From: Heliocidaris erythrogramma
Lineage: Eukaryota; Echinodermata; Echinoidea; Camarodonta; Echinometridae
Direction: 5' to 3'
DNA length: 64,000 nt
NCBI GenBank assembly: GCA_025617745.1
Contig: CM046856.1
Span: 39,740,888 to 39,804,887 of the forward strand
Made by a program: the position numbers and the translations under genes
Notes under the pieces: model-generated
Database searches by the model: none
Seen by the model: only the letters and a program-made list of their open reading frames with translations
What the model was told of the DNA's origin: nothing
In this document: piece after piece, positions 55,911 through 64,000 of the stretch
Layout of the letters: each line of letters begins with the position of its first letter
Position numbering within the stretch: the stretch's first letter is position 1

Positions 55911-58900
55911 GTTTGACAGCGCCTACCCAGCCCTATCAGATAAAACAATCAGATTCAAAATACGGTGTGGAATAGAGGAGAAGTAGCATTTTTCGTCGAT
56001 TTTGAATAAATTTGCATGAATTTGCATAATTGATGAATTTCATGATTTTGTGTAGAAGTTTGGAAGCCCCCACTCAGCCCTTTCAGATAAAACAATCAGA
56101 ATCAAAATCGGCCAAGAAATGACGGAGAAGTAGCATTTTCTAACTTTTTGAGCACACACGGACGGACGGACACACGGACGGACGGACGGAGGGACGGAGG
56201 GACGGACGGACCGGACACTCACACGCACACACGAACGGAGTTCGTTTCATAGTCCCCTCGCGAACTTCCTTTTCTTTTTCTTTTCTTTTTTTTTTTTTGC
56301 TGCTGAAAAAAAGATACCATACATAAAATTCCTGAAAAATGTTCGAAAATTTCTACCAACGCGACGCGACGCGACGTTACTTTAGCAAAAGCCGGTATGG
56401 AGTACCGACAAGTCACTTGTCAGCGAAGTTGCGCTCCTTGAAACTGGCGACCAATAATGCTTAGGTCAGACGGACATGTACGGATGTCTGCGGATGCATC
56501 CGTAAAAAAAAATAATTTCACCCGCAGAAATTGTTGAAAATCTGCGCAAAAAGCCAAAAAACCACGGTAGATACGCATGAGATACGGATGCAATACGCAT
56601 GAAATACGCAAATCCTGCGGATGTTCTGCGGAAGACACCCCTTTGGCGGATGTGCCACGCTAGTGTCACTTAAATTCTGCGCAAGATGCGGACTAGATAC
56701 GGATGTTCTGCGGAAGATACGGAAGTCCTGCGCACGATACGCATACGCACACGGATGTCGGCTTTCTCCTCGTCCGCAACATCCGCATATATACCGCGGC
56801 TTGTGGAGCATCACTTCAGTTGCGATTCGATCTTTGGAGAGAACACTACTACTACTACTACTACAGATTTTCAAAATTCACGCTGCGGATCTGCGTATGT
56901 CTGCGGATCCTGCGGATTAGGTTACGGATGGATACGGACGTTTTACGCAAAAATACGCAAAGATACGGATCAATACGCATGATACGGAACAATACGCAAA
57001 TTCTACCTAAATTCTGCGCAAAAGACCTTGCGCGGGAAATTTAAAATAATTTTGAGATTTTCAAAACTTTTTCGCGGAAGACCTCGATTCCTGCGCACTC
57101 CCACGGATTTTTACGGATGCACTTACGGATGATACGCATGATACGGATTGCTGCGGATTTCTACGGATTTTTACGGATGCACATCCGCAGACATGCGTAT
57201 CGCGCGTATCTGTCCGTCTGACCTAAGCATAAGCCAGCGATCAATAAGGGAGATTATATTGTCGTCAAAATCTCCAATCAAAAAGGAAAAAGAAAATTTT
57301 CCGGATCTCGGTTGGCGATAACGTCAATGGGAATGAAAGACTCGATTAGAAGGCTTTTGAAACTATCATATGACATTTTAACTAAGTCATGGCCTATATG
57401 AGCGGAAAGCTGAATAGTTGCTCTTGGCAAAGACGGCTTTGTGAAACACTTAGCGGACAAGTTAAGCGACAGTGTCGAGATGTCGCTGATCTTGTCGTTT
57501 TGATGAAACGACCCCCCCCCCCCCCCCCTGGAACCGATCGCCTATCGCCTATCTCGTGGGCTCTCCGAAGCCTACGCTAAACCTACTATGACTGGCGCAA
57601 ATAATCTGAGGTTTGACAGCGCCTACCCAGCCCTATCAGATAAAACAATCAGATTCAAAATACGGTGTGGAATAGAGGAGAAGTAGCATTTTTCGTCGAT
57701 TTTGAATAAATTTGCATGAATTTGCATAATTGATGAATTTCATGATTTTGTGTAGAAGTTTGGAAGCCCCCACTCAGCCCTATCAGATAAAACAATCAGA
57801 ATCAAAATCGGCCAAGAAATGACGGAGAAGTAGCATTTTCTAACTTTTTGAGCACACACGGACGGACGGACACACGGACGGACGGACGGAGGGACGGAGG
57901 GACGGACGGACCGGACACTCACACGCACACACGAACGGAGTTCGTTTCATAGTCCCCTCGCGAACTTCCTTTTCTTTTTCTTTTCTTTTTTTTTTTTTTG
58001 CTGCTGAAAAAAAGATACCATACATAAAATTCCTGAAAAATGTTCGAAAATTTCTACCAACGCGACGCGACGCGACGTTACTTTAGCAAAAGCCGGTATG
58101 GAGTACCGACAAGTCACTTGTCAGCGAAGTTGCGCTCCTTGAAACTGGCGACCAATAAGCCAGCGATCAATAAGGGAGATTATATTGTCGTCAAAATCTC
58201 CAATCAAAAAGGAAAAAGAAAATTTTCCGGATCTCGGTTGGCGATAACGTCAATGGGAATGAAAGACTCGATTAGAAGGCTTTTGAAACTATCATATGAC
58301 ATTTTAACTAAGTCATGGCCTATATGAGCGGAAAGCTGAATAGTTGCTCTTGGCAAAGACGGCTTTGTGAAACACTTAGCGGACAAGTTGAGCGACAGTG
58401 TCGAGATGTCGCTGATCTTGTCGTTTTGATGAAACGACCCCCCCCCCCCCCTGGAACCGATCGCCTATCGCCTATCTCGTGGGCTCTCCGAAGCCTACGC
58501 TAAACCTACTATGACTGGCGCAAATAATCTGAGGTTTGACAGCGCCTACCCAGCCCTATCAGATAAAACAATCAGATTCAAAATACGGTGTGGAATAGAG
58601 GAGAAGTAGCATTTTTCGTCGATTTTGAATAAATTTGCATGAATTTGCATAATTGATGAATTTCATGATTTTGTGTAGAAGTTTGGAAGCCCCCACTCAG
58701 CCCTATCAGATAAAACAATCAGAATCAAAATCGGCCAAGAAATGACGGAGAAGTAGCATTTTCTAACTTTTTGAGCACACACGGACGGACGGACACACGG
58801 ACGGACGGACGGAGGGACGGAGGGACGGACGGACCGGACACTCACACGCACACACGAACGGAGTTCGTTTCATAGTCCCCTCGCGAACTTCCTTTTCTTT

Positions 58901-59453
58901 TTCTTTTCTTTTTTTTTTTTTTTTGCTGCTGAAAAAAAGATACCATACATAAAATTCCTGAAAAATGTTCGAAAATTTCTACCAACGCGACGCGACGCGA
59001 CGTTACTTTAGCAAAAGCCGGTATGGAGTACCGACAAGTCACTTGTCAGCGAAGTTGCGCTCCTTGAAACTGGCGACCAATAAGCCAGCGATCAATAAGG
59101 GAGATTATATTGTCGTCAAAATCTCCAATCAAAAAGGAAAAAGAAAATTTTCCGGATCTCGGTTGGCGATAAAGTCAATGGGAATTAAAGACTCGATTAG
59201 AAGGCTTTTGAAACTATCATATGACATTTTATGACACTATTATATGAGCGGAAAGCTGAATAGTTGCTCTTGGCAAAGACGGCTTTGTGAAACACTTAGC
59301 GGACAAGTTGAGCGACAGTGTCGAGATGTCGCTGATCTTGTCGTTTTGATGAAACGACCCCCCCCCCCCCCCCTGGAACCGATCGCCTATCTCGTGGGCT
59401 CTCCGAAGCCTACGCTAAACCTACTATGACTGGCGCAAATAATCTGAGGAGAT
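55911..59453. repeat. Tandem repeat, ~925-bp unit, three copies
   Basis: 'gtttgacagcgcctacccag' starts units at 55911, 57611 and 58534. The first unit is longer only because of a 772-bp MITE at 56458-57229. Each unit contains an internal repeat of about 128 bp ('ataaaacaatcag'), an (ACGG)n tract, a T-run, 'cgacgcgacgcgacg', and ends with a C-run after TTTGATGAAACGACC. Confidence 0.95.
56458..57229. mobile_element. Harbinger-type MITE with TAA duplication and oligomer-rich interior
   Basis: Terminal repeats TGCTTAGGTCAGACGGACA and complement; TAA at 56455-56457 and 57230-57232. The homologous site in both other tandem units reads 'gaccaataagccag' with a single TAA, a clean empty site. The interior is largely made of variants of TACGGAT, TACGCA and TGCGGA. 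No transposase frame is credible. Confidence 0.9.
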
Positions 59454-59638
59454 TGAAGAGCGCCATCATAAAGAAGAACCAACCAGAAGAACCAACAAGC
59501 CTATGACACCGGCAGATAGTGTTCTTGGCCGTTTTTAGAACGGTATCTGCCGATCCCCGTATCTGCCGCTACACCGGCCTCATCACATAAATATTTCACA
59601 GCAAATAACTTTAACAAAATACAAACATCTAGTCCTAG

Positions 59639-59677
<39 letters not shown>

Positions 59678-60129
59678 CTCTCTCTACGTCTCCTCCCTGG
59701 TGCAGTTAGAGTTGATTCCTATCCGTTTTGGGACATAAGTTTGTATTTGAGGGGACAATATCAAGATTATGCCCTTTAGTTACGGCTCTACCAAAAGCGA
59801 TGTCCAGAAAAAGAAGAATAAAATAAAGAAAATAAAAACTACAAACATCTTGATGAAGACTATAACATTTCCCTCTGGGCCACGCCGATCGACATGTAGC
59901 ACATACGCGTGCTTTAATTCGGGACTGAGCACTCTTCGTATTTGGTATAGCCTATAGCAACGAACGTAGAGGGCGGCAACACTTCACAGTATTGCTATGA
60001 GGAAGGTTCACTCACAGAACTCCTAAAGACGTAGAAGGCTTGTGCGGATGCGAAATTGTAGGCATAGTTCGTTCGTGATCACGTGATATCCGCCATGTTG
60101 GTTAGTCCTTCGCTCTCCAGCTCCGGATT
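59454..60129. other. Non-coding with long poly-C run
   Basis: A run of about 36 C at 59639-59675. A small hairpin-like pair (gacaccggcagatagtg and cggtatctgccg) lies near 59507-59560. No gene is supported. Confidence 0.4.
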
Positions 60130-61475
60130 GCGTCTTTTTTTTTTGTAACCAAGCCTAGGCAGATTTCGCATTTTTTCATGAATATTCATGACGTAGGGTC
60201 GGGAAACGGTTCCGATTGGTCTTCATGAAAACACGGTCGGTGGGCCTGGGGGAAAAAAAGTCCCTGGCCTGCACGTACGCACGTATGCATATTACGTGCA
60301 GCGCTATATTTCGACCGTGTGTGTTACGTGTAGGCTCCTAGCCTACGTTCATGTATGTATTGTTTAATTCTCAACATATTCACCCCACCTATGCAATGTG
60401 ACACGTAAAAAATTGGATTGAGCAGTCAATTTCAAAATCAAGTTTTGCATTAATTTATTGCATGTGCGTAGATCTAATTTAGTAATTAGCTCTTTTGAGG
60501 ACACCCTCCTTTTCCGACCAAAATTGACACTGCCACTGGCATTACTTCGTCTAGGCCTATGCTATGCGTATATTGGAAATTGCCCATCGTAATGTTCTCC
60601 ACAAATGAACTTTACAACAATATGCAGAATCAAGACACAGACTCTAGGCTAGGTCTAACAACGTTAGAGTCTTACTATTCACGTTACAAATTAAATTTCC
60701 TTGCATGCACACTGTAATTAGCACTTGCACCCTGCTCCTGTAACGCACATTACCCTGAGTTAGAAGAACTGCAAGAGTCTTCAGGACTGAAAGAAGCAGA
60801 CTACTACTAACGTTCCAATAGTACTACTAACGTTAGTACCAAGAAAACAAATTATTTTGGTGACCTTTTAGCTGATGAAAACAAAGTGCGTAACTAGTTA
60901 TTGTAGGGTAGATCTAAAATCATCTAGATGTAGATCTATATCCCCATCATCAGTCATTTACTAGTACTGATTAGATCTAGGTCTAACTCATCATGCTCAT
61001 TGACCTTGAAATAACATTCACTTAATCTAAACTTAACTGAAATTGAAAATTGTAACAAAATTGGTCTAGGGTCTAGTTAGAGTAGATCTAGAGTAGTTAG
61101 AGTCTTGGCTAGACATAGCTGCAAATTTGATGATATCACACCATCACATTCCGATTCCATTTTGAAGTTGGGTCTACCACACGTCTATTATTAGGCCAGC
61201 ATTTTGAGGGATACGTGGAGGCAATTCTAACTCTTATATTAAGATCTAACTTAGATCGATAATAGATTCAGTGCAAAAACGTAGGCTAGGCGCCTACATG
61301 TTGAACACATATACGATCATATATGCGTACGTGCGTGCAGGCCAGGGACTTTTTTCCCCCACCGGCCGACCGTGCTTTCATGAAGACCAATCGGAACCGT
61401 TTCCCGACCCTGCGTCATGAATATTCATGAAAAAATGCGAAATCTGCCTAGGCTTGGTTACAAAAAAAAAGACGC
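60130..61475. mobile_element. Non-autonomous element with ~160-bp terminal inverted repeats
   Basis: 60130-60290 is the reverse complement of 61318-61475 with few differences: GCGTC plus T-run and GTAACCAAGCCTAGGCAGAT at the left, the complement at the right. The interior of about 1 kb is non-coding, with repeated 'tagatcta' and 'acgttag' motifs. Flanks read CTCCGGATT and CTCCGGCGG, a possible 9-bp target duplication with changes, which together with long terminal repeats would fit a Mutator-like element (inference). Confidence 0.75.
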
Positions 61476-61709
61476 CTCCGGCGGATTCATGAAGCTCGTC
61501 GCGTCAACGGCATTCATTCAGTACAAATTGTTTGATCAACACTAGGGTTATATGAAATCTTACTGAAATTGCTAGATTTTGTTAATGTTAGTATCCAAAT
61601 GAACCAAGACAAAAAGAGAGGGAAGTTTCTCTCGAAATATATGAAATATATTATTGCCAGTGTTATCAAATGTTGCTTTGGGCATTTTCATGCTTATTTG
61701 TTATTATAG

Positions 61710-62017
61710 AAATGCAGTCATCATCCACACCTGTTGCTCATTTTGATATTTTACTGCACTATATTTACTTACCATTTCAAACAACTTTGATCACTGAAAT
61801 GATTCTCATGGTTCTGGCAAATGAAAGTGGAAATTTATGTTATTGTATTCATATCCTGATGCAAGACTTCATGCTTCAGAGTTCGATATTTACAGATCAC
61901 TGTTATGATCCAGACATCTGTGTTTTGTTGAAGGTTGTCACTCTAAATAAGAACATTAAAAATACATCAAGTCCAACTAAGTGTCACAAGTCACGACTGC
62001 CAAATTGGAAACAAAAG
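61710..62017 (+). CDS. Candidate exon of an unrecognised gene
   Basis: It is preceded by a pyrimidine- and T-rich tract ending TTATTATAG (AG at 61708-61709) and ends CAAAAG|GTAGCT. From the ATG at 61712 it encodes exactly 102 residues, starting MQSSSTPVAHFD and ending LPNWKQK, with several Cys and a hydrophobic middle part (about residues 8-45), and leaves phase 0. The frame is also open upstream to 61670, so the Met may be internal. Joined to the exon at 62511 the protein would gain VTKL and stop. Base composition is not homopolymeric, unlike most frames here. I do not recognise the family; it could also be a chance frame. Confidence 0.4.
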
Positions 62018-62099
62018 GTAGCTTTCGGAGAGGACTACAACTTAATCATTAATCATGAAACTTCTAAAATTGACAAAAATAAAGTCATTACAATTCTAA

Positions 62100-62348
62100 T
62101 TCGACAAAAAAAAAAAAAATCGCCAGACCTCCAAAATTCGCCCAATTTGGGGGGGGGGGGGGGGGGGGGTATAGGGGTCCAGTTCACCTCCATAATTCTC
62201 TGACAAGCAAAAAAAAAAAAAAAAAAAAAAAGGTTTTCATTCTAGGGGGGGGGGGGCACAATCCACAAAAGGGATCCTCTATGGTCAAAATGCATACTTT
62301 TCTTTCGGGGGGGGGGGGCACGGGCCGGAAGTGTCCCCCGGATCCGCC
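62100..62348 (-). repeat. GGCGGATCC-family element in the candidate intron
   Basis: Read in complement it starts GGCGGATCC with G/C-runs, then 'tatgcattttgaccata' and 'gcttgtcagagaatta'. It lies wholly between the candidate donor at 62018 and acceptor at 62510. The long G-run and A-run frames here are artefacts. Confidence 0.65.
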
Positions 62349-62510
62349 ATGATGCTATGATGATTATGCTTTTGATGCCTTTGCTGCATGTGCCAATGTC
62401 CAGTTTTATGCCAAAGTTATTTGCACAGTTGCAGATACATCTATCTTTGATTATTATACATGTAAAACAAACAGCATAGTCATGGATACTAATGATTTTT
62501 TCCCATGTAG

Positions 62511-62525
62511 GTTACTAAATTATAG
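62511..62525 (+). CDS. Candidate terminal exon coding end (VTKL stop)
   Basis: The acceptor TTTTTTCCCATGTAG is preceded by TACTAAT at about 62488-62494, an excellent branch-site match. The exon then reads four codons and TAG in the phase required by the 61710-62017 exon. A possible poly-A signal AATAAA is at 62815-62820. Purely predicted. Confidence 0.3.
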   Translation, partial: VTKL

Positions 62526-64000
62526 AAATTACAAACAATGTCAAATGATATTCCATGGATGGTAAGGACCAACTTAAATTGAGATGATCCGGGAGCAGTG
62601 AATTCTGACTGTAAACATTAAGCACATCATCGTATTCATCTGTTTCATAATATCGATTAGACACACTCAAAATCTGCTGGATTTTATCTTGACACTCATA
62701 ATAGTGAAGGGGCATGAATAATAATTTAAAAAAGGAAGAACAATGAAAGGAGAATCTTGAGCCTGGCTTGTAAAAATACAAGCGTTTCTTCAAAGTTAAA
62801 AAAAAAAAAAGTTGAATAAAAATTGATTCAAGCGGCCGCTAAGCAATGCGTCTACTCAGAAAGTGGGAGGAGGGCTACAGACTTACACCCCTCCCCCTCC
62901 CCGTTCCCCTGCCAATCTGATTAATCCACAATTTTAAAAAGTTCATCGATATCATCAAAGATAAAAAGAAACATGGCAGAGTATGTTGAACACATCCTTA
63001 ATTAAAAAAATGAATTAGGCATCACGGCCCCGACATATGGAACTCCTTACCTGATTCGCTTCAGTTACGGACTTTTTTCTTTTAAAGCCATTACAAAAAA
63101 AAACACCTTCTTAATCAATACAGTAATTAAAGTTACTATTAGAGAAAAATTAACCATTTATTGAGGCATCAAATTAAATTTCAAATTAAGCAGAGGCTTT
63201 GTACAATCATTCATTTCACATATTGCATTATCCTTCAATTAATATTCATCCTTCTTTCTCTTCTCTTTCTTTTATTTTTCTTCTTTCATTTCCTATCCCC
63301 GAGGCCGTCATCATTTCAAGCTTATGCTTACGATGTCGGTTTCCTCCATCATTTCACTCTCCTTAGCATAGAATCGCCCCACTATTCTTGTTATTATATT
63401 TATATCTTATATTGTTAAACGATCAAGTAGATTTTTATCTGTTTGTGTCAAAAGTAATTATATTATGTTTATTACGTAGATTATGTATATTATGCTATTA
63501 TGATTCTGAATATACTGTGGCGTAACCGGGCTCTGCCGGGGTAGCGTTCTGCCTTGCAGTCAAATCTCTTGAACCCGGTCGACGTTCTCAACAATCTATC
63601 AGCAACAGTCTTGTGGATTCTTATGAAAATATATCGTACACAACGTGGATTCTCTAATTTCATTCACTCCCGCAACCACTTAATGTAAGAGTAACCAAAT
63701 AAACAACACTTACACAATATCTGCAGCTCAGGAAAATTTATGTACGCACTGCGCCTGGGAAAACCTGTCACCAAGACAGTTCGACATCGACAGCGCTTAC
63801 AAGTTTGTCCGATACACATATATAGTTCAACATAAACTACTGCGACCTCTATCGGTCTCCTATAATACTGGGCTAACTTTACTTTGTACTTATGAAAAAT
63901 GCAGAAATAAAACAGTGCGAAAAAAAACCAAAGTTGTTGGCCTTTTTATAGCAGATGAAACTGTTAATAAAAGTATAACGTTTTACAAGTCATGTACATG
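62526..64000. other. Non-coding to window end
   Basis: Possible 3' untranslated region to about 62830, then AT-rich sequence. Near 63525-63590 a degenerate tRNA-like stretch (ggtagcgttctgccttgc, then ttgaacccgg) may be an old SINE head. No gene is supported; the 85-codon plus frame at 63161-63418 is pyrimidine-run driven. Confidence 0.35.

Noticed and set aside
56466..57044. Frames of 98-118 codons inside the Harbinger-type MITE
   Set aside because: Overlap on both strands and are made of the oligomer words; no transposase motif.
56040..59042. Repeated minus-strand frames with VRPSVRPCVRPSV
   Set aside because: Translation of the (ACGG)n tract, copied with the 925-bp unit.

Overview
This is a eukaryotic genomic window: AT-rich, intron-scale gene spacing, no operons, and dominated by transposable elements and tandem repeats. 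The tRNA-headed SINEs, CR1/L2-like LINEs, a DIRS/Ngaro-type tyrosine recombinase fragment, poly-G/poly-C runs and many palindromic MITEs suggest a marine invertebrate deuterostome. An echinoderm such as a sea urchin fits best, but that is inference from repeat style and not a species call.

Layout. 0-5.3 kb: nested LINE fragments, a tyrosine-recombinase remnant and a palindromic MITE. 7.15-12.75 kb: a very recent 2.8-kb tandem duplication carrying a tRNA-derived SINE. 12.8-16.8 kb: a TAA-flanked Harbinger-type MITE and a TTAA-flanked palindromic MITE. 17-29.5 kb: the most gene-like part, two diverged copies of one locus. The short copy (coding exon at 19689-19904) encodes one C-x2-C-x12-H-x5-C zinc finger directly followed by a hydrophobic segment. 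The long copy (27368-29506, 712 residues) encodes about 15 finger-derived units and a C-terminal membrane anchor. Upstream blocks, a small upstream exon, the membrane-segment DNA and the 3' flank are all recognisably shared. 20.8-26.9 kb, between the copies, holds a tRNA-headed 289-bp tandem repeat, an inverted pair of MITEs joined to a GGGGGTAGTTGTCC-type minisatellite, and further palindromic elements.

29.6-46.2 kb: two related LINEs on the minus strand. The second is cut in its reverse transcriptase, just before the YADD motif, by a 9.93-kb element (34247-44178). This element has terminal inverted repeats, long arms made of CCCATATGGG-containing minisatellites and an unrecognised 3.8-kb core. 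The flanking LINE reading frame rejoins with a 2-bp AA duplication.

47.3-59.5 kb: diverged and recent tandem duplications (1.2 kb, 210 bp, 875 bp and 925 bp units), several carrying MITE insertions whose empty sites survive in a sister copy. 60.1-61.5 kb: an element with about 160-bp terminal inverted repeats. 61.7-62.5 kb: a possible terminal exon pair of an unrecognised gene. The rest is unremarkable non-coding sequence.

The strongest candidates for something undescribed are the finger-plus-membrane-anchor gene pair and the satellite-armed giant element. No CRISPR arrays, rRNA genes or convincing functional tRNA genes were seen.
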